From: Mycobacterium lacus
Lineage (GTDB): Bacteria; Actinomycetota; Actinomycetes; Mycobacteriales; Mycobacteriaceae
NCBI RefSeq assembly: GCF_010731535.1
Contig: NZ_AP022581.1
Coordinates: 1,807,952 to 1,871,951, forward strand
Direction of reading: 5' to 3'
DNA: 64,000 nucleotides
Below, one piece after another: positions 35,109 through 47,000 of this stretch (the first letter of the stretch is position 1; each line of letters opens with the position of its first letter). Under the pieces are notes generated by a model. That model worked only from the letters and a program-made list of their open reading frames with translations. It searched no databases and was not told where the DNA came from. The translations under genes and the position numbers were made by a program.

Positions 35109-37261
35109 GAGCGACCTGCCCGCTCTATCTGGGCGCGCACCGCCTCGGCCAGGGTGGCCGCCCTGCGACTGGTGAACACGTCCTCGAGCATCACCGGCCG
35201 GCCGTCGGGCCCGGTCAGCGGAACCCGCCAGTTGGGGTACTCGTCGGTGGTGCCCGGCTGGTTCTGTGCGCGGCGATCACCAATCGCGTCGGTCAGGGCC
35301 ACCCCCAACAGCCGAGACGGCGTTCGGCCCAGGTACCGGTAGAGGGCCACGACGATCTGTTCTGGGTCGGCTTCGGCACCGTCCTGCAGTAGCCCCACCC
35401 GGCGCAACTCGGCCATCCAGGCCGCCTGCTGGGTCCGACCGGATGCGAGTTCCGCCTCGACGGGCCTGGTCAACAACCCCAGCGACTCGCGGAGTCGGAC
35501 GTGATCGCCAGCCAGGTAGCCGACCGTCGGCGGCAGGTCGTGGGTCGTAACCGACGACAGGCAGTACTCCCGCCAGCGCTCGGCCGGCAGGGGACCACCG
35601 TGGCCGTCGCGATCCAGCTCGAACCAAAGAATCGACGTGCCGAGCAGGCCGCGCAATAGTAAGTAGTCCCTGACCCATGGTTCGACCGTGCCGAGATCTT
35701 CGCCGACCACGACCGCCCCGGCCCGGTGTGCTTCCAGGGCGACGATGCCGATCATCGCTTCATGGTCGTAGCGCACATAGGTGCCTTGGGTCGGCGCGGC
35801 GCCGTGGGGGATCCACCACAGCCGGAACAGTCCGATGATGTGGTCGATGCGCACCCCACCCGCATGCCGCAGCACAGCCTGGATCAGTGCGCGGAAGGGG
35901 CGATACTCCAGCTCGCCGAGCCGGTCGGGCCGCCACGGCGGCTGCGACCAGTCCTGGCCGAGTTGATTGAACTCGTCCGGCGGCGCGCCCGCGCTCACTC
36001 CCAGGGCCAGGGCGTCCTGCAGCGCCCAGGCATCGGCCCCATCGGGATGCACGCCGACGGCGAGGTCGTGCACGATGCCCAACGCCATTCCGGCCCGCAC
36101 CGCCTGGGCTTGCGCCGCGGCGAGTTGCTCGTCGAGCTGCCATTGCAGCCAGCGGTGGAAATCGACCGCGTCGGCGTGCTTGTCGACGAATTTCGCGACC
36201 CCCGGGCCCTCCGGATGCTGCAGCGATTCCGGCCATTGATGCCAGTCGGAGCCGTACGTCTCGGCCAGCGCGCACCATGTGGCGAAGTCATCGAGGGCGC
36301 GGCCCTCCCGCGCGCGAAAGGCCGCGTATGCGAGCTCGCGGCCCGCCGACCGTGGCACCCGGTGCAGGAGCTTGAGCGCCGCGCGCTTGGCCGCCCACGC
36401 GCCGTCACGGTCAATGGTGTCCACTTGGCCGGCCCGTTGCCGGACCTCCGCGCCCAATCGTCGCACCCGCGCGCGCTTGGGCAGGTCGGCGAGTTCGGGA
36501 ATCGCCTCGACCCGAAGATAGATGGGGTTGACGAAGCGCCGAGATGTCGGCAAGTACGGCGACGGCTCCATGAGGCGTGACGGCCCAGCCAGCGCCGCCG
36601 CATGCAAGGGATTGACCAGCACAAAGTCCGCGCCATGCCGGGTCGCCGACCACAGTGCCACATCAGCCAGATCGGTGAGATCACCAACGCCCCACGACTT
36701 TTGCGACCGCACGCTGTAGAGCTGGATGGCCAGGCCCCACGCACGGCGGGTCCCTAGCCTTTCCGGAAGCCCCAGCCAATCCGGCGTCACGATGAGCGCG
36801 GTGCTGGCCTCAAGATCACTAGAACGTAGGTGCACGCGGTGGTAGCCCAGGGGCAGGTCGCCGGGCAGCACGAAGCTGGCTTCGCCGATCCAGCGTCCGT
36901 CAAGATCGAACGGCGGGGTGAAGTTGTCGACCTGTCGTACCCCGCCCCGCACCGTGCCGTCCTCCAGCTGCAACCACACTTCGGCCGGGCAACCGTGGGT
37001 CACGTGCACCCAGAACCGCGCCTGCGCGCCGGCCCGCGCGACGATGGTCGCTGGCAACCGACGTGCCCAGTACGACCGCAGATGCGCGGTCAGGGCCGCG
37101 TTGCGCTCCCGCTCGTTGCTCGCCGAGACGCCGAGGGCGGCGAGCACCGCGACCAGCGTGGCTTCCGAGACGAGTACATGCCGGCCGGTCCAGTCCTCGT
37201 ACCCGGTAGCGATGCCGAATCGCTTGGCAAGTTCGACCAGCGAGGGCGCCAGCTCAGTCAT
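35105..37261 (-). CDS. malQ: 4-alpha-glucanotransferase (amylomaltase, GH77)
   Basis: About 718 residues from ATG 37261 (724 in M. tuberculosis Rv1781c, from memory). It transfers alpha-1,4-glucan chains between maltodextrins. The GH77 catalytic set is present: nucleophile Asp in GGVRIDHIIGLFRLWWIP, acid/base Glu in VVVGEDLGTVEPWV, and the transition-state Asp in TTHDLPPTVGYL. Substrate-site motifs are WGVGDLTDL and FVLVNPLHAA. The N-terminal 120 residues form the extra domain seen in actinobacterial MalQ. It is divergent from eccB5. Confidence 0.92.
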   Translation of the reverse strand: MTELAPSLVELAKRFGIATGYEDWTGRHVLVSEATLVAVLAALGVSASNERERNAALTAHLRSYWARRLPATIVARAGAQARFWVHVTHGCPAEVWLQLEDGTVRGGVRQVDNFTPPFDLDGRWIGEASFVLPGDLPLGYHRVHLRSSDLEASTALIVTPDWLGLPERLGTRRAWGLAIQLYSVRSQKSWGVGDLTDLADVALWSATRHGADFVLVNPLHAAALAGPSRLMEPSPYLPTSRRFVNPIYLRVEAIPELADLPKRARVRRLGAEVRQRAGQVDTIDRDGAWAAKRAALKLLHRVPRSAGRELAYAAFRAREGRALDDFATWCALAETYGSDWHQWPESLQHPEGPGVAKFVDKHADAVDFHRWLQWQLDEQLAAAQAQAVRAGMALGIVHDLAVGVHPDGADAWALQDALALGVSAGAPPDEFNQLGQDWSQPPWRPDRLGELEYRPFRALIQAVLRHAGGVRIDHIIGLFRLWWIPHGAAPTQGTYVRYDHEAMIGIVALEAHRAGAVVVGEDLGTVEPWVRDYLLLRGLLGTSILWFELDRDGHGGPLPAERWREYCLSSVTTHDLPPTVGYLAGDHVRLRESLGLLTRPVEAELASGRTQQAAWMAELRRVGLLQDGAEADPEQIVVALYRYLGRTPSRLLGVALTDAIGDRRAQNQPGTTDEYPNWRVPLTGPDGRPVMLEDVFTSRRAATLAEAVRAQIERAGRS

Positions 37262-37647
37262 GCCGCCATCTTGCACGCTGTGGCGGGGATCCGCCGGGCC
37301 GTCGCGTGGCGTGATCCGTTAGCTGTGGCGCGCCATCACCAAGCGGATCGGCGGAGGGAACACCGGAATTCACGACTCGACAAGCCGATTTGGTCATTGA
37401 TCGTTACCATGCCTATGGGAACACGAGGTATCCGTGGGGGATTGGACAAAGTGGCAGGTCAGTGCCGCGGGCCGCGTTTGGCGCGATTCGCGACTTTGTC
37501 GACCGGAAGGCGACGGAATGGTGAACACGGCTGATCGCCTATTGTGCCGCGTGGCGCGGCCTGCGCGGGTACCTTACGGTTAGCGATGTGAAGACGCGGT
37601 GATACGCGATATTCAGGCATTTTGTCGGGGCCGGAGGATGATCAAAC
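37262..37647. other. Divergent intergenic region malQ / eccB5
   Basis: About 386 bases without a supportable gene. It should hold the malQ promoter and the promoter of the eccB5-eccC5 unit. I see no strong palindrome and cannot place a -10 box with confidence. Confidence 0.5.
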
Positions 37648-39168
37648 GTGGCTGAAGAGCGCCGCGGGCAGCGGGGGTCGGGGTATGGCCTTGGGTTGTC
37701 GACGCGGACCCAGGTAACCGGTTATCAATTCCTTGCGCGACGCACCGCGATGGCGTTGACACGCTGGCGGGTGCGCATGGAGATCGAACCGGGCCGTCGC
37801 CAGACGCTAGCGGTGGTGGCATCTATCTCCGCGGCCCTGGTGATCTGCCTGGGGGCGTTGCTGTGGTCGTTCATCAGCCCGTCCGGTCAGATCAATGAGT
37901 CGCCGATCATCGCCGACCGTGACTCCGGCGCGCTGTACGTGCGCGTGGGTGACAGGTTGTATCCGGCGTTGAATTTGGCATCGGCTCGGCTGATCACCGG
38001 GCGGCCCGATAACCCGCACCTGGTCAAGTCCAGCCAGATCGCCGGCATGCCGCACGGGCCGCTGGTGGGTATCCCGGGTGCGCCGTCGACTTTTGCGCCA
38101 AAGAGTCCACCGGCGTCGTCCTGGCTGGTGTGTGACACGGTCGCCACCTCAACTGGCGTCAGCGCGCCCGGAGGGGTGACGGTGACGGTGATAGACGGCG
38201 CCCCGGACCTCACGAGTCACCGACGGGTATTGAGCGGGTCGGACGCGGTGGTGTTGAGCTACGGCGGCGACGCGTGGGTCATCCGCGAGGGACGTCGGTC
38301 AAAGATCGACGCAACCGACCGGTCGGTGTTGTTGCCATTGGGGTTGACCCCGGAGCAAGTCAGTCAGGCAAAACCGATGAGTCATGCACTGTACGACGCG
38401 TTGCCGGTGGGGCCGGAGTTAGTGGTCCCCGAAATACCGAACGCGGGCGCCGCGGCGACGTTTGCCGGCGCTCCCGGTCCCGTCGGGACCGTGCTTGTCA
38501 CACCCCAGATCAGCGGGCCGCAACAGTATTCCCTGGTTTTGACCGACGGCGTGCAGACGCTTCCGCCGTTGGTCGCACAGATCCTGCAGAATGCGGGTGG
38601 CCCGGGGAATACCAAGCCGGTGACCGTCGAACCGTCCGCGTTGGCGAAAATGCCGGTGGTCAACAGGATGGATCTGTCGGCCTACCCGGACAACCCGTTG
38701 GAGGTAGTCGACCTTCGCGAAAATCCGGCGACGTGCTGGTGGTGGGAGCGGACGGCAGGCGAGAACCGGTCCCGGGTCCAAGTGGTGACCGGGCCCACCA
38801 TCCCGGTCAGGGCCACCGACGTGAACAAGGTGGTGACCCTGGTGAAGTCCGACACGAGTGGCCGCGAAGCGGACCAGGTCTATTTCGGCCCCGACTATGC
38901 GAACTTCGTCGCCGTCACCGGCAACAATCCGGCCGCCCAAACGACGGAATCGCTGTGGTGGCTGACGGAGGCGGGCGCGCGGTTCGGAGTTGACGACACC
39001 AAGGAAGCGCGCGAGGCATTGGGTTTGAACCTGGCGCCCAGCCTGGCGCCGTGGGTGGCGCTGCGGCTATTGCCACAAGGCCCGACGCTGTCACGAGCGG
39101 ATGCGTTAGTAGAGCACGACACCCTACCGATGGACATGACCCCTGCAGAGTTGGTGGTACCGAAGTGA
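37648..39168 (+). CDS. eccB5: ESX-5 core membrane-complex protein EccB5
   Basis: A 506-residue protein (same length as Rv1782, from memory) from GTG 37648, product beginning VAEERRGQRGSGYGLGLSTR. A cytoplasmic N terminus is followed by one membrane helix (TLAVVASISAALVICLGALL, about residues 52-74), then a large periplasmic domain. Two cysteines that form the structural disulfide are present (SWLVCDTVAT and ENPATCWWWER). EccB sits with EccC, EccD and EccE in the ESX-5 pore complex. Its last bases overlap eccC5 (GTGA). Confidence 0.97.
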   Translation: MAEERRGQRGSGYGLGLSTRTQVTGYQFLARRTAMALTRWRVRMEIEPGRRQTLAVVASISAALVICLGALLWSFISPSGQINESPIIADRDSGALYVRVGDRLYPALNLASARLITGRPDNPHLVKSSQIAGMPHGPLVGIPGAPSTFAPKSPPASSWLVCDTVATSTGVSAPGGVTVTVIDGAPDLTSHRRVLSGSDAVVLSYGGDAWVIREGRRSKIDATDRSVLLPLGLTPEQVSQAKPMSHALYDALPVGPELVVPEIPNAGAAATFAGAPGPVGTVLVTPQISGPQQYSLVLTDGVQTLPPLVAQILQNAGGPGNTKPVTVEPSALAKMPVVNRMDLSAYPDNPLEVVDLRENPATCWWWERTAGENRSRVQVVTGPTIPVRATDVNKVVTLVKSDTSGREADQVYFGPDYANFVAVTGNNPAAQTTESLWWLTEAGARFGVDDTKEAREALGLNLAPSLAPWVALRLLPQGPTLSRADALVEHDTLPMDMTPAELVVPK

Positions 39169-42100
39169 AACGTGGGTTTGCGCGGCCGACACCGGAGAAG
39201 GCCCCGGTAATTAAGCCGGAGAACATCGTCCTGCCCACGCCGTTGAGCATTCCGCCACCGGAGGGCAAGCCCTGGTGGATCGTGGTGGTGGGCGTCCTGG
39301 TGATCGGCCTGTTGATCGGCATGGTGGGCATGGTCTTCGCCAGCGGTTCACACCTATTCATGGGCGCCGGCGCGATTTTCCCGATCTTCATGGTTGGCGG
39401 GATGGCGATGATGATGTTCGGCGGCCGGTTCGGCGGCCAGCAGCAGATGAGCCGGCCGAAATTGGACGCGATGCGCGCTCAGTTCATGTTGATGCTGGAC
39501 ATGCTGCGCGAGACGGCCCAGGAGTCGGCGGACAGCATGGACGCCAACTACCGCTGGTTTCACCCGGCACCCACCACGCTGGCGGCTGCCGTCGGATCGC
39601 AGCGGATGTGGGAGCGCAAGCCCGACGGCAAGGACCTCAACTTCGGCGTGGTGCGAGTCGGCGTAGGCATGACCCGTCCCGAGGTGACCTGGGGCGAGCC
39701 GCAGAACATGCCGACCGACATCGAACTGGAGCCGGTGACCGGCAAGGCACTGCAGGAATTCGGGCGCTACCAAAGCGTCGTCTACAACCTGCCCAAGATG
39801 GTTTCCCTTCTGGTGGAACCCTGGTATGCGCTGGTCGGCGAGCGCGAGCAGGTACTGGGGTTGATGCGGGCGATCATCTGCCAGCTGGCGTTCTCCCACG
39901 GGCCCGACCACGTGCAAATGATCGTTGTTAGTTCCGATTTGGAGCAATGGGACTGGGTGAAGTGGCTTCCGCACTTCGGCGATCCTCGGCGTCAGGACGC
40001 GGCGGGTAACGCGCGGATGGTCTACAGCTCGGTGCGTGAATTCGCCGCGGAGCAAGCCGAATTGTTCGCCGGCCGTGGTTCATTCACGCCGCGGCATGCC
40101 AGTTCGTCCGCGCAGACGCCTACCCCTCACCACGTGATCATCGCCGACGTCGCAGATCCTCAGTGGGAGTATGTCATCAGTGCCGAGGGCGTCGACGGGG
40201 TGACGTTCTTCGACTTGACCGGCGCTGCGATGTGGACAGACGTTCCGGAGCGGGTGCTGAAATTCGACAAGTTGGGCGTGATCGAGGCGCTGCCTCGTGA
40301 CCGCGACACCTGGATGGTCATCGACGACAAGGCATGGTTCTTCGCCCTCACCGACCAGCTCAGCATCGCGGAGGCAGAAGAGTTCGCGCAGAAGCTGGCG
40401 CGCTGGCGGCTCGCCGAGGCGTACGAGGAGATCGGCCAGCGGGTCGCCCACATCGGCGCCCGAGACATCTTGTCCTACTACGGGATTGACGATCCCGGCT
40501 CGATCGACTTCGACGAGCTGTGGGGCAGGCGCACCGACACGATGGGCAGGTCGCGGTTGCGGGCACCGTTCGGAAACCGGTCCGACAACGGCGAGTTGCT
40601 GTTCTTGGACATGAAGTCCCTCGACGAAGGCGGCGACGGCCCGCACGGTGTCATGTCGGGTACAACGGGTTCGGGCAAATCGACCCTGGTGCGAACGGTG
40701 ATCGAGTCGCTGATGCTCGGCCATCCGCCCGAGGAGCTGCAGTTCGTTCTGGCCGACCTCAAGGGTGGGTCGGCCGTCAAGCCGTTCGCCGGCGTGCCGC
40801 ACGTGTCGCGGATCATCACCGACCTGGAAGAAGACCAGGCATTGATGGAGCGCTTCCTAGACGCGCTGTGGGGCGAGATCGCCCGCCGCAAGGCGGTATG
40901 CGACAGCGCCGGTGTCGACGACGCCAAGGAGTACAACTCGGTACGGTCCAGAATGCGGGCGCGGGGGCAGGACATGGCGCCGCTGCCGATGCTCGTCGTG
41001 GTCATCGACGAGTTCTACGAGTGGTTCCGCATCATGCCCACCGCGGTGGATGTCCTCGACTCGATCGGCCGGCAGGGCCGCGCCTACTGGATCCACCTGA
41101 TGATGGCCTCGCAGACCATTGAGAGCCGCGCCGAAAAGCTCATGGAGAACATGGGTTACCGCTTGGTACTGAAAGCGCGTACCGCTGGGGCCGCACAGGC
41201 GGCCGGGGTGCCGAATGCGGTGAACCTGCCGGCCCAGGCCGGGTTGGGCTATTTCCGTAAGAGTCTCGAGGACATCATCCGGTTCCAGGCCGAGTTCCTG
41301 TGGCGGGACTACTACCGCCCCGGCGTCACTATCGACGGCGAGGAGGCGCCAGCGTTGGTGCACAGCATCGATTACGTTCGCCCGCAACTATTTACGAACT
41401 CGTTCACTCCGCTCGAGGTGAGCGTGGGCGGCCCCGAGGTCGAGCCGGCGGCGGCGCAATCGAATGGCGAGGTGTTCGAAATCGAGGGCGAAGAGGACGA
41501 CGAGGACGAGGAAGGGATCAGGACACCGAAAGTCGGGACGGTGATCATTGATCAGTTGCGCAAGATCAAGTTCGAGCCGTACCGGTTATGGCAGCCGCCG
41601 CTAACCGTGCCGGTCGCCATCGATGAACTGGTCGACCGGTTCCTGGGTCGCCAGTGGCAAAAGGACTACGGCACCGCCAAGGATCTGGTGTTCCCGATCG
41701 GGATCATCGACCGCCCGTTCAAGCATGATCAGCCGCCGTGGACGGTCGACACTTCCGGGCCGGGCGCCAATGTGCTGATCCTGGGCGCCGGCGGTTCGGG
41801 AAAGACCACCGCGCTGCAGACACTGATCTGCTCGGCGGCGTTGACCCACACACCCGAGCAGGTCCAGTTCTACTGCCTGGCCTACAGCAGCACCGCGTTG
41901 ACCACCGTGGCCCAGTTGCCCCATGTGGGTGAGGTCGCCGGTCCCACGGACCCTTACGGCGTGCGCCGGACGGTGGCCGAACTGCTGGCGTTGGTCCGCG
42001 AGCGCAAGCGCAGCTTCCTCGAATGTGGAATCGCCTCGATGGAGGTGTTCCGGCGCCGCAAGTTCAGCGGTGAGGCTGGCCCGGTGCCCAACGACGGGTT

Positions 42101-43334
42101 CGGCGATGTCTACCTGGTGATCGACAACTACCGCGCGCTTGCCGAAGAAAACGAAGTGCTGATCGAACAGGTGAACCAGATCATCAATCAGGGGCCCTCG
42201 TTCGGCGTGCACGTGGTGGTCACCGCCGATCGCGAATCGGAACTACGGCCGCCGGTGCGTAGCGGGTTTGGTTCCCGGGTCGAATTGCGCCTGGCCGCGG
42301 TGGAAGATGCCAAGTTGGTGAGATCCAGGTTCGCCAAGGACGTTCCGGTCAAGCCGGGCCGGGGCATGGTTGCGGTCAACTACGTCCGACTCGACAGCGA
42401 CCCGCAGGCGGGCCTGCACACACTGGTGGCGCGGCCGGCATTGGCGAGCACACCCGACAACGTCTTCGAGTCCGACAGCGTGGTCGCGGCGGTGAGCCGC
42501 CTCACCAGCGGTCAGGCCCCGCCGGTACGCCGCCTGCCGGCGCGGTTCGGCGTGGAGCAAGTGCGCGAACTGGCCGCACGAGACATCCGTCAAGGGGTCG
42601 GCGCGGGCGGAATCGCCTGGGCGATATCCGAATTGGACCTGCAGCCGGTGTACTTGAATTTCGCCGAGAACGCGCATTTGATGATTACGGGTCGGCGCGA
42701 ATGTGGGCGTACCACGGCGCTGGCCACCATCATGTCCGAAATCGGTCGGCTGTATGCCCCCGGCTCGAGCAGCGCACCCACGCCGCCCCAAGGGCGACCT
42801 TCGGCACAGGTATGGCTGGTCGATCCGCGCCGTCAGCTGCTGACCGCGCTGGGCTCGGACTATGTGGAGAAGTTTGCCTACAACCTCGACGGCGTGCAGG
42901 CAATGATGGGTGATCTGGCGGCGGCGTTGGCAGGCCGCGAGCCTCCACCTGGGTTGTCCGCGGAAGAGCTGTTGGCGCGGTCGTGGTGGAGCGGCCCGGA
43001 AATCTTCCTGATCGTCGACGACATCCAGCAGCTGCCACCTGGCTTCGATTCACCTCTGCACAAGGCAGTTCCTTGGGTGACCCGGGCCGCCGACGTCGGA
43101 TTGCACGTGATTGTCACCCGCACCTTCGGCGGCTGGTCCTCCGCAGGCAGCGACCCGATGCTGCGGGCACTGCATCAGGCGAATGCACCGCTGCTGGTGA
43201 TGGACGCCGACCCCGACGAGGGTTTTATCCGCGGCAAGATGAAGGGCGGTCCGCTGCCCCGCGGCCGAGGCCTGTTGATGGCGGAAGACACCGGTGTGTT
43301 CGTCCAGGTGGCGGCGACCGAGGTGCGCAAGTAG
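39165..43334 (+). CDS. eccC5: ESX-5 FtsK/SpoIIIE-type secretion ATPase EccC5
   Basis: 1,389 residues from GTG 39165 (VKRGFARPTPEKAPVIKPEN), overlapping the eccB5 stop by 4 bases. Two membrane helices lie near residues 36-80. Three ATPase domains follow. The first has Walker A GTTGSGKS (499-506) and LVVVIDEFYEW. The second has GAGGSGKT (874-881). The third has a variant GRRECGRT (1176-1183), with Arg in place of the Walker Lys, and a normal-looking LIVDD strand. EccC recognises Esx/PE signal motifs through its last domain and drives export. An acidic linker (EGEEDDEDEE) separates domains 1 and 2. Confidence 0.97.
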   Translation: MKRGFARPTPEKAPVIKPENIVLPTPLSIPPPEGKPWWIVVVGVLVIGLLIGMVGMVFASGSHLFMGAGAIFPIFMVGGMAMMMFGGRFGGQQQMSRPKLDAMRAQFMLMLDMLRETAQESADSMDANYRWFHPAPTTLAAAVGSQRMWERKPDGKDLNFGVVRVGVGMTRPEVTWGEPQNMPTDIELEPVTGKALQEFGRYQSVVYNLPKMVSLLVEPWYALVGEREQVLGLMRAIICQLAFSHGPDHVQMIVVSSDLEQWDWVKWLPHFGDPRRQDAAGNARMVYSSVREFAAEQAELFAGRGSFTPRHASSSAQTPTPHHVIIADVADPQWEYVISAEGVDGVTFFDLTGAAMWTDVPERVLKFDKLGVIEALPRDRDTWMVIDDKAWFFALTDQLSIAEAEEFAQKLARWRLAEAYEEIGQRVAHIGARDILSYYGIDDPGSIDFDELWGRRTDTMGRSRLRAPFGNRSDNGELLFLDMKSLDEGGDGPHGVMSGTTGSGKSTLVRTVIESLMLGHPPEELQFVLADLKGGSAVKPFAGVPHVSRIITDLEEDQALMERFLDALWGEIARRKAVCDSAGVDDAKEYNSVRSRMRARGQDMAPLPMLVVVIDEFYEWFRIMPTAVDVLDSIGRQGRAYWIHLMMASQTIESRAEKLMENMGYRLVLKARTAGAAQAAGVPNAVNLPAQAGLGYFRKSLEDIIRFQAEFLWRDYYRPGVTIDGEEAPALVHSIDYVRPQLFTNSFTPLEVSVGGPEVEPAAAQSNGEVFEIEGEEDDEDEEGIRTPKVGTVIIDQLRKIKFEPYRLWQPPLTVPVAIDELVDRFLGRQWQKDYGTAKDLVFPIGIIDRPFKHDQPPWTVDTSGPGANVLILGAGGSGKTTALQTLICSAALTHTPEQVQFYCLAYSSTALTTVAQLPHVGEVAGPTDPYGVRRTVAELLALVRERKRSFLECGIASMEVFRRRKFSGEAGPVPNDGFGDVYLVIDNYRALAEENEVLIEQVNQIINQGPSFGVHVVVTADRESELRPPVRSGFGSRVELRLAAVEDAKLVRSRFAKDVPVKPGRGMVAVNYVRLDSDPQAGLHTLVARPALASTPDNVFESDSVVAAVSRLTSGQAPPVRRLPARFGVEQVRELAARDIRQGVGAGGIAWAISELDLQPVYLNFAENAHLMITGRRECGRTTALATIMSEIGRLYAPGSSSAPTPPQGRPSAQVWLVDPRRQLLTALGSDYVEKFAYNLDGVQAMMGDLAAALAGREPPPGLSAEELLARSWWSGPEIFLIVDDIQQLPPGFDSPLHKAVPWVTRAADVGLHVIVTRTFGGWSSAGSDPMLRALHQANAPLLVMDADPDEGFIRGKMKGGPLPRGRGLLMAEDTGVFVQVAATEVRK

Positions 43335-43347
43335 CTCGGTGACCCGT

Positions 43348-44892
<1,545 letters not shown>

Positions 44893-45293
44893 CGGTGGTC
44901 AAGACCGAACCGGACTCATGGGCAACTCACGGCTTAACGGCGGCTTAACAATAGTCTGCAGGGAATGAATAGTTCGCTGCGCGAGCGCCGGAGCACCGTT
45001 TCGTCCTCTATGGTCTCAAATGTGCGGCTGTTCGATAACGAACCAGCGCCCGCCATTGGCTCAACGACGAACGCCTGGAGCGCATCGGCTAGCCCGAACG
45101 ACCGAGGGCCGGCCGCCGAACGAGAAGCATTTCGCAGCAGTACAACTCGCTTCGTCAGCAGGCTGCTGCCGGACCATCGAGACCATCAGCGGTGATTCGG
45201 TGCGAATCGAGCGCGGCGGTATGGATCGCCCCGTGGTCCCACAACGTAGCCGAGATCGCCGATGTTGACGCGGTCGGCTGAGGAGGAGCGGAG
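44893..45293. other. Intergenic region ferredoxin / PPE25
   Basis: About 400 bases. Short open frames here have no protein-like features. It should contain the promoter of the PPE25-PE18-PPE26 unit. It also holds one copy of a TGAATAGTTCGC motif (44966-44977) that recurs near other PE/PPE starts. Confidence 0.5.
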
Positions 45294-46475
45294 TTGGACT
45301 TTGGGGCGTTACCGCCGGAGGTCAATTCGGGCCGGATGTATAGCGGCCCGGGGATGGGGCCGATGTTGGCTGCCGCTGCGGCCTGGGATGGGCTGGCCGC
45401 GGAGTTGGGTTCGGCTGCCAGCGGCTATGCGTCGGTGATTTCGGAGTTGTCCAGTTCGCCGTGGTTGGGTCCGGCGTCGATGGCGATGGTGGCCTCGGCC
45501 ACGCCCTATTTTACCTGGCTGGACTCCGCGGCTGAGTTGGCGGAGCAGGCGGGCATGCAGGCCCGGGCGGCCGCGGCGGCGTATGAGGCCGCGTTTGCGA
45601 TGACAGTGCCTCCGCCGGTGATCGCGGCCAACCGGGTGTTGTTGATGACGCTGATCGCGACGAACTTCTTCGGTCAGAACACGCCGGCGATCGCGGCCAC
45701 CGAGGCGCAGTATGCCGAGATGTGGGCCCAAGATGCCGCCGCGATGTACGGCTATGCCGGTGCCTCGGCGACCGCCTCGGAGCTGACACCGTTCACCGAG
45801 CCCGCACAGGCCACCGATGCGACCGGGCTGGCCGCACAGGCAGCCGCGGTCAGCAAGGCCGCCGCGACGCCGGGCGCCGCTTCCGCACAGACCGTAGCCG
45901 CGGCGGCCCCAGAGCTGACGATCGGCTCCGCGGTGCCCGGGTTGCTGCAGCAACTATCGACAGCCGCGTCGGCGGCCATGCTGGATCTGAACAACTCGCA
46001 GATTGCGCAGTTGTTGGGGACGATCACCCCCGCAATGAGAACCTCCTTGGTTCGTACCATGGGTCTTTCATATTTCGCCGTGGGCATACCGCAGTTCTTT
46101 GCCTCGATCGGGCAGCAGTTGACGTTTGGCCCTGGTGGAACGACGGCCGGTTCGGGTGGTGCGTGGTATCCGACGCCGCAGTTTGCGGGGCTGGGTCTAG
46201 GCGGCGGTGGGCCCGCGTCGGCAAGCTTGGCGTCGGCGGTCAAGGTGGGGCCGTTGTCGGTGCCGCCGACCTGGATTGCCACGGAGACGGCCTTGGAGCA
46301 GCGGGTCGCGCGCCTGGTGGGCGCCAATGTCGCCGCCGCCGGCTCACCCAACGCGGCCAATGGTGTGCTCAACGGATTGCCGATGCGCGGCGCCGGTCGG
46401 CGCGCCGCCGCGGGCTTCACCCACAAATACGGCTTCCGGCAAAGCGTCCTAACTCGTCCACCGTCGGCCGGATAA
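45294..46475 (+). CDS. PPE25: PPE family protein, PPE-SVP subgroup (PPE25 position)
   Basis: 393 residues, first codon TTG 45294 after GAGGAGCGGAG. N terminus: Leu/[22 protein letters not shown]. The PPE domain has a W-x-G-type turn (SPWLGPAS) and [20 protein letters not shown]. The C-terminal part has the SVP motif ([13 protein letters not shown]) and ends [13 protein letters not shown]. The gene is in the place of Rv1787. It is probably exported by ESX-5 as a dimer with PE18. H37Rv PPE25 is slightly shorter (365, from memory). Confidence 0.9.
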   Translation: MDFGALPPEVNSGRMYSGPGMGPMLAAAAAWDGLAAELGSAASGYASVISELSSSPWLGPASMAMVASATPYFTWLDSAAELAEQAGMQARAAAAAYEAAFAMTVPPPVIAANRVLLMTLIATNFFGQNTPAIAATEAQYAEMWAQDAAAMYGYAGASATASELTPFTEPAQATDATGLAAQAAAVSKAAATPGAASAQTVAAAAPELTIGSAVPGLLQQLSTAASAAMLDLNNSQIAQLLGTITPAMRTSLVRTMGLSYFAVGIPQFFASIGQQLTFGPGGTTAGSGGAWYPTPQFAGLGLGGGGPASASLASAVKVGPLSVPPTWIATETALEQRVARLVGANVAAAGSPNAANGVLNGLPMRGAGRRAAAGFTHKYGFRQSVLTRPPSAG

Positions 46476-46670
46476 CGCTATGACCATAGTGATGATTGGC
46501 CGGCGATCGGCTGAACCGTGCGCGAACAGCGGTTGTCGGAGGGTGAGAAGTGGTCGTCCAGGAGTGAATAGTTGCCACCGGCGGCGGTGCTGCCCCGGAT
46601 TGCAACTACCGTATCGGCAATCAAATCCCTGAAGGTCGTTGTGCCGGAAGGTTATTGAGGAGGAGATCGG

Positions 46671-46970
46671 ATGTCGTATGTGACGACGCAGCCTGAAGCG
46701 TTGGCCGCGGCCGCGGGCACGTTGGCGGGTATTGGCTCGTCGATGAGTGCGCAAAATGCTGCGGCGGCGGCCCCGACGACGGGGGTGGTGCCGGCGGCGG
46801 CAGACGAGGTGTCGGCGTTGACGGCGGCGCAGTTTGCCGCGCACGCGCAGATGTATCAGGTGGTCAGTGCGCAGGCGGCCGCGATTCACGAGATGTTTGT
46901 CCACGCCCTGGGCATGAGTTCGGGGTCGTATGCGGCGACCGAGGCGGCTAACGCGGCCGCGGCGGGTTAA
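46671..46970 (+). CDS. PE18: PE family protein (PE18)
   Basis: 99 residues, MSYVTTQPEALAAAAGTLAG at the start. The PE helical hairpin ends with the type VII secretion motif Tyr-x3-Glu ([14 protein letters not shown]). Start ATG 46671 follows TGAGGAGGAG. The PPE26 gene begins 30 bases after the stop. It forms the PE half of a PE-PPE dimer that is carried by EspG5 and exported by ESX-5. Confidence 0.94.
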   Translation: MSYVTTQPEALAAAAGTLAGIGSSMSAQNAAAAAPTTGVVPAAADEVSALTAAQFAAHAQMYQVVSAQAAAIHEMFVHALGMSSGSYAATEAANAAAAG

Positions 46971-47000
46971 GCGGTCCCGACGGGTCAAGGGGTGAGTGTG

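Noticed and set aside
35726..36580. 284-codon plus-strand frame opposite malQ
   Set aside because: Antisense shadow of a GH77 gene with intact catalytic residues.
44965..45195. 76-codon frame between the ferredoxin gene and PPE25
   Set aside because: Ser/Arg-rich, no ribosome-binding site, no conserved features; treated as promoter-containing intergenic DNA.
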